From contig PMZS01000168.1 of NCBI GenBank assembly GCA_003170115.1, positions 1-16,840 on the forward strand: a stretch of 16,840 nucleotides of DNA, in the 5' to 3' direction. Both the position numbers and the translations under genes were made by a program. Source of the stretch: Spirochaetaceae bacterium. GTDB lineage: Bacteria > Spirochaetota > Spirochaetia > SZUA-6 > Fen-1364. The notes beneath the pieces are model-generated. The model saw nothing but the letters and a program-made list of their open reading frames with translations, was not told where the DNA came from and did not search any database. This document shows, in pieces, positions 1 through 8,289 of the stretch. Every line of letters begins with the position of its first letter. Position 1 is the stretch's first letter.

Positions 1-1
1 G

Positions 2-454
2 AGAGTGAAAGACAGGGACGTGAGTCACTACGTCTTCGGCCCGTGGCGCCGGGGATGGGCCGGCACGCGTGACTGGGATTTCGGGCTGAACCCCGGTCTG
101 CCGCTTTCCCTCAGGCTGGAAACAGGCGCGAGCGAGGCCCGGCTCTCCCTTGGAGACCTCCAGGTGCGCGAGCTGCTCCTGAAAACGGGAGCAAGCTCAA
201 CCACCATCGACCTTCCGTCGCACGCGGGCCACACGCGCGTCACCGTGGAATCCGGCGCTGCCGCCGTGAAGATCCGTGTGCCGCAGGGAGTTGCCGCGTC
301 GATCATCGTGCGAAGCGCCCTTGCCGGCGTCCACGTGGACAGAGCGCGGTTCCCGGAATCCGGCGCCGGCTATCGCTCCTCCGAGTTCGATTCGGCGGCG
401 AACAAGGCGGAGATCTTCGTCGAAACCGGGGTGGGTTCCGTGGAGATCTATTAG
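2..454 (+). CDS. Toast-rack / LiaF-like beta-helix protein, C-terminal part (5' end outside window)
   Basis: The frame is open to the left edge, so this is probably the C-terminal 150 residues of a longer protein; the GTG at 5 is just the first possible start in view. Visible are strand repeats in which 'ETGAS', 'KTGAS', 'ESGAA' and finally 'ETGVGSVEIY' recur every 20-30 residues, with 'VPQGVAASIIV' in the middle. This pattern is typical of DUF4097/toast-rack and LiaF C-terminal beta-helix domains, often found in membrane proteins of envelope-stress systems. The segment before it (FGPWRRGWAGTRDWDFGLNPGLP) would be the linker into that domain. No catalytic residues are expected or seen. It ends 11 bases before the stop codon of the convergent prenyltransferase gene. 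A membrane anchor, if any, lies upstream of the window. Family assignment is moderately sure; the function is unknown. Confidence 0.6.
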   Translation, partial: RVKDRDVSHYVFGPWRRGWAGTRDWDFGLNPGLPLSLRLETGASEARLSLGDLQVRELLLKTGASSTTIDLPSHAGHTRVTVESGAAAVKIRVPQGVAASIIVRSALAGVHVDRARFPESGAGYRSSEFDSAANKAEIFVETGVGSVEIY

Positions 455-465
455 GGCACGCCGTC

Positions 466-1491
466 CTACCTCCAGAAGGTGGGGAAGATCAGCCGCACCG
501 CCATGTCAAGCGCAACGCCGACAATAAAAAGATTTCCGAACTTCCGATTGTGCAGGAACGCGACCGAGGAGAACCAGCGGGGCCAGATCGGGTAACCCGG
601 AGGGGCTTCGGCAGGCCTCGGCTTCGACAGGAGCTTCACCGCCTTCCACGCGTCCGGTGCGGCCAGGAATACCAGGAGAAGCACCGGTGAGAGAAAGTGA
701 GTGACGAAGATCGAGGAGAGGGCAAAAGCATAGGCGAGAACTATCGCCATGATGTTCACCCACCGGGCCGCTGACTGCCCGATGAGCACGGGCAGCGTGT
801 GCACGCCTTTCCGACGGTCCTCCTCGGACTTGTCGATGTGCTTCCCGATGTTGATGCTCGCCACGCTCAGCCCGAAGGGAACGCCTGCCAGCGCCACGCC
901 CCAGCTCCACTGGTGCGCGAGCACCATGTACACGCCGCCGATCATGATCGGCCCCCAGATCACGAATATCGTGAGCTCGCCCACCGCGAAGTGTTTCAGC
1001 GGATACGTGTACAAGAGCAGCATAAGGGACCCGTAGACGAACAGGCCGATGACCACGGGATCAAACCCGGAATAATAGACGGCGTACACGGCGGAGAGCA
1101 TGCCCAGCAGACCGCTTACGATGAACCAGCGCATCTGCGCCGCCTTGCCCCAGAATCCCTGCGCGAGCGGATGAACCCCGTACTGGGTGCGGAAGTAATT
1201 GTCCGTGTCGATCCCCCGGCTGTAGTCGGTATAGTCGTTGAGCAGGTTGTTCGCGCCGTGGGCAAGGAAGAGACCGATCGTCATGACCAGCCACGGGAGG
1301 AAGGCGAACACCCCCGCCCGCAGGGCAAAGAATCCCGCTATCACGCAGGAGTACAGCGTGACCGTCGTCACGCCGGAGCGTGTGGCGATCAGCCACTTCG
1401 ACACGACGTCCAGGGCGTCCCACTCCGTCTTGCTGTCCATGCGCACGAGGGTCGTTGTCGCCCTTTTCCACATTCCGAGATTGACTCCCAT
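466..1491 (-). CDS. UbiA-family prenyltransferase
   Basis: Integral membrane prenyltransferase of the UbiA superfamily, which attaches a polyprenyl chain to an aromatic or quinone precursor. The first Asp-rich motif is NDYTDYSRGID (about residues 85-95) inside 'HGANNLLNDYTDY', and the second is HIDKSEEDRRKGVHTLPV (about 218-235). Both coordinate the Mg-diphosphate in this superfamily. Several long hydrophobic stretches (AGFFALRAGVFAFLPWLV, GLFVYGSLMLLLYTY, LSSIFVTHFLSPVLLLVFLA) fit a 7-9 helix membrane protein. MenA-like (naphthoquinone) or another lipid-quinone role is possible; the substrate cannot be read from sequence. The start is uncertain. The frame is open to 1557 (TTG), a GTG at 1539 has GGGAG six bases upstream, and ATGs lie at 1491, 1473 and 1440. 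I chose 1491 because homologous-looking sequence begins near 'NLGMWKRATTTLVRMDSKTEW' and because longer forms run into the metE leader. Confidence 0.85.
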   Translation of the reverse strand: MGVNLGMWKRATTTLVRMDSKTEWDALDVVSKWLIATRSGVTTVTLYSCVIAGFFALRAGVFAFLPWLVMTIGLFLAHGANNLLNDYTDYSRGIDTDNYFRTQYGVHPLAQGFWGKAAQMRWFIVSGLLGMLSAVYAVYYSGFDPVVIGLFVYGSLMLLLYTYPLKHFAVGELTIFVIWGPIMIGGVYMVLAHQWSWGVALAGVPFGLSVASINIGKHIDKSEEDRRKGVHTLPVLIGQSAARWVNIMAIVLAYAFALSSIFVTHFLSPVLLLVFLAAPDAWKAVKLLSKPRPAEAPPGYPIWPRWFSSVAFLHNRKFGNLFIVGVALDMAVRLIFPTFWR

Positions 1492-1600
1492 GAACGTAAT
1501 ATAAGGATGATATTTGACGGAGAGTAGAAAGGCGCGCACCTCACTCTCCCGCGCCAATTCCCTTGACCCCCATGGTCGCCGATGCCTATCTTTCGGCCAG

Positions 1601-3892
1601 ATGACACATACAGCAGTTCTTGGATACCCCCGAATGGGCGCGGGCCGCGAGCTGAAGAAGGCTCTCGAGCGCTACTGGGCCTCGGATGCGGACGAAAAGT
1701 CACTCAGGGATGAAGCGGCCCGGATCCGCGCCGCGCACTGGAATTCGCAGTCTGCCGCGGGGATCGACATCATCCCCTCGGGTGATTTCTCGTTCTACGA
1801 TCACGTCCTGGATACGGCCGCAATGCTCGGCGCCGTCCCCCCGCGATACGGGGCCTCCGCGATGGACCCCCTGAACCTGCCGGCGTATTTTGCGATGGCA
1901 CGCGGCAGCCAGGCAGGAGGGCGCGACCTGCCAGCACTGGAAATGACAAAGTGGTTCGACACCAACTACCACTACATCGTGCCGGAGATTTCCACCGGCC
2001 AGCGTTTTCGGCTGGCGTTCACCCAGGTGATCGATCAATTCGAGGAGGCTGTTGCGGGCGGAATCCCCGCCCGGCCCGTGATCCTCGGCCCCGTGACCTT
2101 CCTTTCCCTGGCGAAATCATCGGACGGGGTTGAGGATCCGCTCTCTTTTCTCGATGCGGTGCTGCCCGTCTATGAGGATGTGCTGGACCGGCTCGCCCGC
2201 AAAGGCGCCTCCTGGGTGCAGGTGGACGAGCCCCTGCTCGTCACCGACCTGTCGGACCAGGCACGCCGGGCCTTCAAGCACGCCTACGCGCACCTGGCAG
2301 CCTCGGGGGTAAAGCTCATGCTCACGACCTACTTCGGGGACCTCGGGGACAACCTCGATCTCGCACTGAAGCTTCCCGTTTCCGGACTTCACGTGGATCT
2401 CGTGCGGGGGACCCGGCAGGGCGCGGAGATCCTGCGAAAAAAACCGGTGGAAACCGTCCTCTCTCTCGGCCTCGTGGACGGCCGCAACGTCTGGAAGGCG
2501 GATCTCCAGGAACTGGTGAACACCGCCCGGCCGTTTGTGGATGCCTTCGGAAGCGACCATGTGATCATCGCCCCGTCCTGCTCCCTGATCCACTGCCCGG
2601 AAGACCTCGCGAAAGAGACATTGCTGGACGTGGAGCTCCTCGGCTGGCTGGCCTTTGCCCGCCAGAAGCTGGACGAGCTCGTGGTTGTGGCCAGAGCGCT
2701 TAATGAAGGCACCGCGAGCGTCTCAGTCCAGCTGGAGGAAAGCGCCCGGAGGCAGAAGTCGCGCCGGGCTTCCGCGCGCATCCACTCACCCCGAGTACAG
2801 GAACGCCTTGCATCGCTGACCCCCGAGATGTCCCGTCGCGCCAGTCCCTATGCGGCGCGCCGCACGGCGCAGGCCGCGTCCATCTCACTGCCGCTTTTCC
2901 CCACGACGACGATCGGCTCCTTTCCCCAGACGCAGAAGGTCCGTGCCGCGCGCGCCGAGCGGCGCGCGGGGATCATCACCCAGGCCCAGTACGAGAAGTT
3001 CCTGGAAGAGGAAATCGAGCGGACCGTGCGACTGCAGGAATCCATGGGCCTCGACGTGCTGGTGCACGGCGAGTTCGAGCGCAACGACATGGTAGAGTAT
3101 TTCGGGGAGATGCTCTCCGGCTTCGCCTTCACCCGAAACGGGTGGGTGCAGAGCTACGGGTCCCGCTGCGTGAAGCCGCCGGTGATCTTCGGTGACGTCG
3201 AGCGGCCAAGGCCGATGACGGTCCGATGGTCGGCCTATGCCCAGTCTCTCACCCGAAAGCCGCTGAAGGGAATGCTCACCGGCCCGGTGACGATTCTCGC
3301 GTGGTCGTTCGTCCGGGACGACCAGCCCCGGTCTCTTACCTGCCGTCAGATCGCCCTGGCCATCAGGGATGAGGTCCGCGACCTTGAGGCCGCGGGCATC
3401 CGCATGATCCAGATCGACGAGCCGGCGCTCCGCGAGGGGCTTCCCCTGCGAGCAGAAGACCGCAAGGCCTATCTCGACTGGGCCGTGGAGTCGTTTCGAA
3501 TCGCCTCCTCCGGCGTGAAGGACGCGACACAGATCCATACGCACATGTGCTACTCCGAGTTCAATGATATCGTCGCATCAATCGCCGCCATGGACGCGGA
3601 CGTCCTTTCGGTCGAGTCCGCACGATCACGCATGGAGCTCCTCGGCGCGTTCCGCGCGTTCCGTTACCCCAATGAGATCGGCCCCGGCGTCTACGACATC
3701 CATTCCCCGCGGGTCCCCTCCTCCGAAGAGATCCTCGCACTGCTGGAAAAGGCGCTCGCGGTGCTTGCGCCCGGGCAGCTCTGGGTCAACCCCGACTGCG
3801 GCCTGAAGACACGGCAGTGGAAGGAGACCGAGCCATCCCTCGTCGCAATGGTGCACGCGGCGAAAACGCTGAGAGAGCGGCACCCGGCCTGA
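1601..3892 (+). CDS. metE: Cobalamin-independent methionine synthase MetE
   Basis: 5-methyltetrahydropteroyltriglutamate-homocysteine methyltransferase, the last step of methionine synthesis without B12; cytoplasmic. The 763 residues match the family length (E. coli about 753). The N-terminal barrel shows LGYPRMGAGRELKKALERYW, FDTNYHYIVPE, LMLTTYFGD and IAPSCSLIHCPEDL. The C-terminal barrel shows TTTIGSFPQT, GEFERNDMVEYF, GMLTGPVTIL, QIDEPALREGLPLR, IHTHMCYSEF, EIGPGVYDIHSPRVPS and LWVNPDCGLKTR. The zinc ligands are H648, C650, E672 and C733, each seven above the E. coli numbers (641, 643, 665, 726), so the active site is intact. The frame is open upstream to a TTG at 1514, but the family N-terminus (MTHTAVLGYPRMG) starts at this ATG; no good ribosome binding site precedes it. 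It is divergent from the prenyltransferase and probably co-transcribed with the next gene, 22 bases downstream. No cobalamin or SAM riboswitch fits in the short upstream gap. Confidence 0.97.
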   Translation: MTHTAVLGYPRMGAGRELKKALERYWASDADEKSLRDEAARIRAAHWNSQSAAGIDIIPSGDFSFYDHVLDTAAMLGAVPPRYGASAMDPLNLPAYFAMARGSQAGGRDLPALEMTKWFDTNYHYIVPEISTGQRFRLAFTQVIDQFEEAVAGGIPARPVILGPVTFLSLAKSSDGVEDPLSFLDAVLPVYEDVLDRLARKGASWVQVDEPLLVTDLSDQARRAFKHAYAHLAASGVKLMLTTYFGDLGDNLDLALKLPVSGLHVDLVRGTRQGAEILRKKPVETVLSLGLVDGRNVWKADLQELVNTARPFVDAFGSDHVIIAPSCSLIHCPEDLAKETLLDVELLGWLAFARQKLDELVVVARALNEGTASVSVQLEESARRQKSRRASARIHSPRVQERLASLTPEMSRRASPYAARRTAQAASISLPLFPTTTIGSFPQTQKVRAARAERRAGIITQAQYEKFLEEEIERTVRLQESMGLDVLVHGEFERNDMVEYFGEMLSGFAFTRNGWVQSYGSRCVKPPVIFGDVERPRPMTVRWSAYAQSLTRKPLKGMLTGPVTILAWSFVRDDQPRSLTCRQIALAIRDEVRDLEAAGIRMIQIDEPALREGLPLRAEDRKAYLDWAVESFRIASSGVKDATQIHTHMCYSEFNDIVASIAAMDADVLSVESARSRMELLGAFRAFRYPNEIGPGVYDIHSPRVPSSEEILALLEKALAVLAPGQLWVNPDCGLKTRQWKETEPSLVAMVHAAKTLRERHPA

Positions 3893-3914
3893 TTCGGCCT
3901 TCGGAGGCGGCATC

Positions 3915-5759
3915 ATGAAAGTCGATTTCCGCGCGCGGCTCTCGCAGCAGAAGACCATCCTCTTCGACGGCGCCATGGGCACGATGCTCTACGAGAGGGG
4001 CGTCTTCCTGAATCGTTCCTTCGAGGAAGTGTGTCTCTCGGATCCCCGGCTGGTGGCGGGCATTCACCGCGAATACCTCGAGGCCGGGGCGGATGTCATC
4101 ACCTCCAACAGTTGGGGCGCCGGCATTCCCAAGCTGCGGGCGGCGGGTCTGGCGGAGAAGTTCTCGGAGATCAACGGCCGCGCCGTGGAGCTGGCGCGCC
4201 AGGCCATCGCGGATGCCGGCCGGACCGACAGCGTCTTCGTCGCAGGCTCTCTTGGCCCGCTCGGGGTGATGATCCAGCCCATTGGCGCCATGAGGATCGA
4301 GGAGGCGGAGGAGCTCTTCGCCCGCCAGGCCTCGGTGCTCTCGGAGGCGGGCGCCGACCTGCTCATCCTGGAGACGTTCGTGGACGTCGGAGAGCTGAAG
4401 GCCGCGATCCGCGGCGTCCGCAGGAGCAGCGACCTTGCCGTCATCGCCTGCATGACGATCAACGCCGAGGGGGCGTCGCCGTACGGAACGGAACCGGAGG
4501 TCTTCACGACGGAGATCCAGGAGCTCGCCCCGGACGTCCTGGGGCTGAACTGCTCGGAAGGCCCGCGCAGCATGCTGGATGCGGCGGAGCGGATGCTCAA
4601 GGTGGCCCGTCTCCCCCTGTGCATCCAGCCCAATGCCGGGGTCCCCGTGAACGTCGAGGGCCGCAACATCTACCAGACCACGCCGAAGTACATGGCGAAA
4701 TACGCGAAGCGCATGATCCAGTCCGGCGTGCGCATCGTCGGCGGGTGCTGTGGCACGACTCCCGCCCACATCAGAGAGATCCGCAACGAGATCAAGGCCC
4801 TTGCGCCGGGACGGCCTCCAGAGAGCGCGCGGGTTTCGGCCCCGGCTCAGGCGCGGCCGCCGGTCCCCCTGGAAAAGAAAAGCGCCTGGGCCGCAAAGCT
4901 GGCGCGGGGGGACTTCGTGACCTGCGTCGAGCTGGTCCCGCCCAAGGGCATCGACATGACGAAGCTCATCGAGAATGCCCGCATCCTCCGTGAAAAGGGG
5001 ATCGACGCGGTGAACGTGCCCGACAGCCCGCGGGCCCAGGCGAAGATGGCCGCCGTGTCCGCCGCGGCCGTGCTCCAGCAGCGGGCGGGAATCGAGGCCA
5101 TCCCTCACATCACGTGCAAGGACAAGAACCTCCTGGCCCTCCAGGCGGAGATCCTCGGTGCGCACGCCCTCGGAATCCGCAATGTCCTGCTCGTCACCGG
5201 CGATCCTCCCAGCATCGGAACCTACCCCGACGCCACCGCCGTGTTCGACGTGGACGCAATAGGTCTCTGCAACATGGTGAACCTGCTCAATCAGGGGCTC
5301 GATCTCGGGGGCAACACGGTCGGGGAACCGACGGGCTTCTGCTACGGGGTGGCGCTCAACCCAAGCGCCGTGAGCAGTGCAAGGGAGCTGGAACGATTCA
5401 GATTGAAGCTTGATGCCGGCGCGGAGTTCGCCATCACGCAGCCGGTCTTCGATCCTCAGCCCCTGCTGCTGTTCATTGACAGGGCGCGCGGCCTGCGGCG
5501 CGTGCCTGTCGTTGCCGGGATCTGGCCGCTGGTGAGCCTTCGGATGGCGGAGTTCATGAAGAACGAAGTTCCAGGCGTGTACGTTCCCGACGCCGTGATC
5601 GAACGCATGTCGAAATGCGACAGCAAGGAATCGGCACTAGAGGAAGGTACCGCGATTGCGCGTGAATTACTGGAGGCTCTGAAAGGAGCCATCGACGGCG
5701 TGCAGCTCTCAACGCCACTTGGCAGAATAGAATACGCGATGACAATCCTGGGCCGCTGA
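3915..5759 (+). CDS. Bifunctional homocysteine S-methyltransferase / 5,10-methylenetetrahydrofolate reductase
   Basis: A two-domain enzyme of the YitJ type. Residues about 1-295 are a homocysteine S-methyltransferase (Pfam S-methyl_trans) with the start motif ILFDGAMGTMLYERG and the three zinc cysteines: C213 in LGLNCSEG and C278/C279 in VGGCCGTTP. After a Pro/Ala-rich linker (about 296-325), residues about 330-614 are a MetF-like reductase: CVELVPPKG, NVPDSPRA, IPHITCKDKN, VLLVTGDPP, FAITQPVFD and VPVVAGIWPL. The reductase makes 5-methyl-THF with NAD(P)H and FAD, and the other domain moves a methyl group to homocysteine from a donor that cannot be read here (S-methylmethionine, SAM or a methylated amine are known donors in the family). 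The 614-residue length is typical of the fusion. The ATG at 3915 has an upstream GGAGGCGG (3902-3909). Following metE closely, it would supply MetE's methyl donor. Confidence 0.93.
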   Translation: MKVDFRARLSQQKTILFDGAMGTMLYERGVFLNRSFEEVCLSDPRLVAGIHREYLEAGADVITSNSWGAGIPKLRAAGLAEKFSEINGRAVELARQAIADAGRTDSVFVAGSLGPLGVMIQPIGAMRIEEAEELFARQASVLSEAGADLLILETFVDVGELKAAIRGVRRSSDLAVIACMTINAEGASPYGTEPEVFTTEIQELAPDVLGLNCSEGPRSMLDAAERMLKVARLPLCIQPNAGVPVNVEGRNIYQTTPKYMAKYAKRMIQSGVRIVGGCCGTTPAHIREIRNEIKALAPGRPPESARVSAPAQARPPVPLEKKSAWAAKLARGDFVTCVELVPPKGIDMTKLIENARILREKGIDAVNVPDSPRAQAKMAAVSAAAVLQQRAGIEAIPHITCKDKNLLALQAEILGAHALGIRNVLLVTGDPPSIGTYPDATAVFDVDAIGLCNMVNLLNQGLDLGGNTVGEPTGFCYGVALNPSAVSSARELERFRLKLDAGAEFAITQPVFDPQPLLLFIDRARGLRRVPVVAGIWPLVSLRMAEFMKNEVPGVYVPDAVIERMSKCDSKESALEEGTAIARELLEALKGAIDGVQLSTPLGRIEYAMTILGR

Positions 5760-5871
5760 TTACTGCCGGCCGACAGCGTTCGGTGCGCTACCGTACAGAT
5801 TCGCGACGCGTATTTTGCTTATTTACAATGGTAAGGATTGTCTCACCAGATCAACGAACAAGGAGGGAATA

Positions 5872-7677
5872 ATGAAAGAAAGAATCTTGAGAATTGGAAT
5901 TGCAGCGGTTGTGCTCAGTATGGCACTTCTGGGCTGCCAGAGCCTCGGGCCAACCACTCCCGGGAACTCTATCCAGACCGAGCAGACCGGACTTGCTCCG
6001 AATGGGGACAAGCAGCATTCAACGATAGACTTTTCAATTTTCTTCGGCAACCGGGGTCTGGTCAGGAGTTGGAAGGTGGAGATGGTCACGGGAAACAGTA
6101 CGCAGAAACAATGGAACGGCGACGCACTGAACCTACCAACGACACTGACCTGGGACGGCCACAGCGAGTCGGGGGCCATGGCGCCGGAAGGCACCTACTT
6201 CGCGAAGCTCACAGTCGGCTATTTCGTCGCAAGCGCAGTGACGACCCAGAGCAACAGCTTTATTCTCGATGTTTCACCGCCGAGCGGCAAGGTGACTTTC
6301 AACCCGGGGCAGTTCGACCCGGACAAGAACGGGAGCGTACAGCCTGTGACGATCTCCATCACGGGAAGCTCCGCGGTGGCCAGGATGGACAGCTGGTCGC
6401 TGGACATTCTTGACCAGGATGGAAGGGCTTTCCAGAGTTTCGACGGGAAGTGGCCGGGCACGGATATGCAGTGGGACGGCAAGTCCAACAGCGGCGACTG
6501 GGTGACACCCGGGCAGCCTTACATAGCCGAAGCCATCCTGCGGGACGAGTTCGGCAATTCCGCCCGGATCTCCTCGGCGATTGCCGTGAGCGGACTCCCC
6601 CAGCCGGCCCAGCAGGCGGCGGCTCCGGTGACGTTCTCGGTCACCCCGGGATCAGGAGGCTTCTCTCCCACCGGGGACAATGTCATGGATACCATGAAGT
6701 TCGCGCTGTCCTACGGCCCGCGAGAGTCGGTGAGCTCCTGGAAGCTGGAGATCCTGGACTCCGGGCAGCACGTTCAGAAGACCTTGAGCGGGGACGGATC
6801 GAAGCTTTCCAGAACACTGAGCTGGGACGGGAAGAGCGATGCGGGAACCCTCGCGGAGGAGGGGGCGTACACCGCCAGGCTCTCGGTGGATTACGGGAGC
6901 GCCTTCAAGCCCGGCACCACGACGAGCATTCCTTTCGTTCTCGACATCACTCCCCCCACGGGATCCATCACACTTTCAGATCCCCTGTTCTCGCCGATAG
7001 AGGCGTCACCCACCATCACCCTCAGCGTCGATGCAAGCTCCCGCCTGGCGAAAATCGACAGTTGGAGGATGGAGATCTACGATCCTGAGAATCACCTTTT
7101 CCGGAGCTTCGACTCGAAATGGCCGACTCAGAGGGCAGTCTGGGATGGGAAGGGCTTCAAGGGCGACTTCGTTCTGTCCGCGGAGGACTATCCCGTTCTC
7201 GTCAAGGTGCGGGACGAGTTCGGCAACGTGGGCGAGCTGAAGTCGATGGTTCCGGTGGATATCCTGATGGAGAAGACTCCCACCGGTTACCGCATTCTGA
7301 GCTCCCGCATCTTTTTCAAGGCGTACACGGCCGACTACCAGGACGTGAAACCCGAGCTTGCCGCGCAGAACATGAGGCACCTCGCCGATATGGCCGTGAA
7401 GCTGAAGAAGTTCCCCAACTACAAGATCAAGCTCGTGGGACACGCGGTCATGATCCACTGGGACAATAAGTCACTCGGCGACCTTGAGCAGCGGGACGAA
7501 CTGTTGCCGCTCTCTGAGGCCCGTGCGGAGGCGGTGAAAAAAGCCCTGGTCATGAAGGGCCTGGAACCTTCCACGTTCACTACCACTGGAGTCGGCGCCT
7601 CGGATCAGCTTGTGCCGGACAGTAACCTGGCAGACCGCTGGCGGAACCGCAGGGTCGCGTTCTTCCTCGATAAGTAA
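5872..7677 (+). CDS. Outer-membrane lipoprotein with duplicated FlgD-like Ig units and C-terminal OmpA-like domain
   Basis: A 601-residue lipoprotein. The signal peptide MKERILRIGIAAVVLSMALLGC has a lipobox LLGC with lipidation at C22. The body is two copies of a roughly 190-residue unit (about residues 50-240 and 273-465), each made of two Ig-like modules with the FlgD-type motifs SWK(V/L)E, WDGK..SG and F(I/V)LD(V/I)(S/T)PP(S/T)G, ending in RDEFGN. The last 115 residues are OmpA-like: IKLVGHA, LLPLSEARAEAVKKALV, TTTGVGASDQLVPDSN and RWRNRRVAFFL. The RA arginine and the NRRV motif that contact peptidoglycan are present, but the usual Asp of GHTD is replaced and followed by an inserted loop. 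Likely role: a periplasmic or outer-membrane link to peptidoglycan. Start chosen for AAGGAGGG at 5860-5867; the frame also extends upstream to 5815, which would bury the signal peptide. A weak -10-like TACAAT (5824-5829) has no good -35. This architecture is common in spirochaetes. Confidence 0.85.
   Translation: MKERILRIGIAAVVLSMALLGCQSLGPTTPGNSIQTEQTGLAPNGDKQHSTIDFSIFFGNRGLVRSWKVEMVTGNSTQKQWNGDALNLPTTLTWDGHSESGAMAPEGTYFAKLTVGYFVASAVTTQSNSFILDVSPPSGKVTFNPGQFDPDKNGSVQPVTISITGSSAVARMDSWSLDILDQDGRAFQSFDGKWPGTDMQWDGKSNSGDWVTPGQPYIAEAILRDEFGNSARISSAIAVSGLPQPAQQAAAPVTFSVTPGSGGFSPTGDNVMDTMKFALSYGPRESVSSWKLEILDSGQHVQKTLSGDGSKLSRTLSWDGKSDAGTLAEEGAYTARLSVDYGSAFKPGTTTSIPFVLDITPPTGSITLSDPLFSPIEASPTITLSVDASSRLAKIDSWRMEIYDPENHLFRSFDSKWPTQRAVWDGKGFKGDFVLSAEDYPVLVKVRDEFGNVGELKSMVPVDILMEKTPTGYRILSSRIFFKAYTADYQDVKPELAAQNMRHLADMAVKLKKFPNYKIKLVGHAVMIHWDNKSLGDLEQRDELLPLSEARAEAVKKALVMKGLEPSTFTTTGVGASDQLVPDSNLADRWRNRRVAFFLDK
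6019..7266 (+). repeat. Tandem duplication of a two-Ig unit within the lipoprotein gene
   Basis: Copy 1 spans about 6019-6593 and copy 2 about 6688-7266, separated by a Pro/Ala-rich spacer. Matched segments in order are SWKVEMV/SWKLEIL, TLTWDGHSESG/TLSWDGKSDAG, EGTYFAKLTVGY/EGAYTARLSVDY, FILDVSPPSG/FVLDITPPTG, ARMDSWSLDI/AKIDSWRMEI, RSFDSKWP in copy 2 for QSFDGKWP in copy 1, and LRDEFGN/VRDEFGN. The copies are clearly homologous at protein level but diverged at DNA level, so the duplication is old. Confidence 0.8.
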
Positions 7678-7698
7678 AAACGGTTCGCATGTCATGAA

Positions 7699-7738
7699 AG
7701 GGCCGCGTCTCTCGCAGAACACGCGGGAGGGCGGCCCT
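7699..7738 (+). terminator. Strong intergenic hairpin between the two envelope genes
   Basis: AGGGCCGC (7699-7706) pairs exactly with GCGGCCCT (7731-7738), and inside it CTCTCGC pairs with GCGGGAG (one T-G pair) around an AGAACAC loop. It lies 21 bases after the lipoprotein stop and 26 bases before the barrel-protein start. No T-run follows, so it is not a textbook rho-independent terminator. It may slow or partly stop transcription, or protect the upstream mRNA 3' end. Confidence 0.5.
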
Positions 7739-7764
7739 CGTAGGATAATTCAAAAGGAGAATGA

Positions 7765-8247
7765 ATGAAAAAGAAACTGCTTCTCGCGATTGTCGTCCTG
7801 CTTGCGGTCGGGACGGGAGCGTTCGCGATGAAGGGCAACGGCTTCGCAATCGGCGCCGAGGTCACATCGACGAACTTCAGCAGCTGGGGTGGAATGCTCA
7901 ACCTGCACTTCACCAACGTGCCCCTCCACTTCGCTATTGGTGGCTACGTTGAGAGCGGAAGCTCCGGCGTCGACCTGAAGATAGACTACTGGCTGCTCCA
8001 TGGCAACCTCATCAGCGGGTTGGACTGGTACATGGGCATCGGCGGATACTTTGGTGCTCAGGTGCAGCCGTCGTCGAGCTTGTCCCTCGGCGTGCGTGTT
8101 CCTTTTGCGCTTCAGATATGGCCGATGGGAGAGCTCCTCGAGATCTTTATCGAGCTGGCACCGGCATGGATTCCCTACTCCAACGGAGCTACCTCTGCCG
8201 GCAACATTGGCATCCAGCCTGCAATTGGTTTTCGAATCTGGTTCTAG
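7765..8247 (+). CDS. Small outer-membrane beta-barrel protein (DUF3996-like)
   Basis: A 160-residue secreted protein. The signal peptide MKKKLLLAIVVLLAVGTGAFA probably ends after AFA (residue 21). The mature part alternates polar and hydrophobic residues in short strands (FAIGAEVTST, LNLHFTNVPLHFAIGGYV, VDLKIDYWLL, LDWYMGIGGYFGAQV, LSLGVRVPFALQIW, EIFIELAPAW, IGIQPAIGFRIWF). It ends in Phe after Trp, as outer-membrane barrels recognised by BamA do. About eight strands fit a small barrel. It resembles the DUF3996/BAPKO_0422-like family of spirochaetes, but I judge this by pattern only. The start has AGGAG at 7755-7759, five bases upstream; an out-of-frame ATG at 7761 is ignored. It follows the OmpA-type lipoprotein by 87 bases, and both are envelope proteins. 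No function is assigned. Confidence 0.75.
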   Translation: MKKKLLLAIVVLLAVGTGAFAMKGNGFAIGAEVTSTNFSSWGGMLNLHFTNVPLHFAIGGYVESGSSGVDLKIDYWLLHGNLISGLDWYMGIGGYFGAQVQPSSSLSLGVRVPFALQIWPMGELLEIFIELAPAWIPYSNGATSAGNIGIQPAIGFRIWF

Positions 8248-8289
8248 AGCCTCAGGGCCGGCACGCCTGCTGCCGCCAGCCTGGCACTC

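Noticed and set aside
1540..1600. Cobalamin or SAM riboswitch before metE
   Set aside because: Only about 60 bases separate the candidate GTG of the divergent gene from metE, too short for these aptamers, and no matching stems were seen.
3786..5165. A 459-codon open frame on the minus strand opposite the methyltransferase/reductase gene
   Set aside because: Asp/Arg/His-rich shadow without recognisable domains; the plus strand carries the zinc cysteines and reductase motifs.
5760..5871. Clear promoter before the lipoprotein gene
   Set aside because: A TACAAT at 5824-5829 is present but the -35 position reads TCGCGA, so I did not list it as a promoter.
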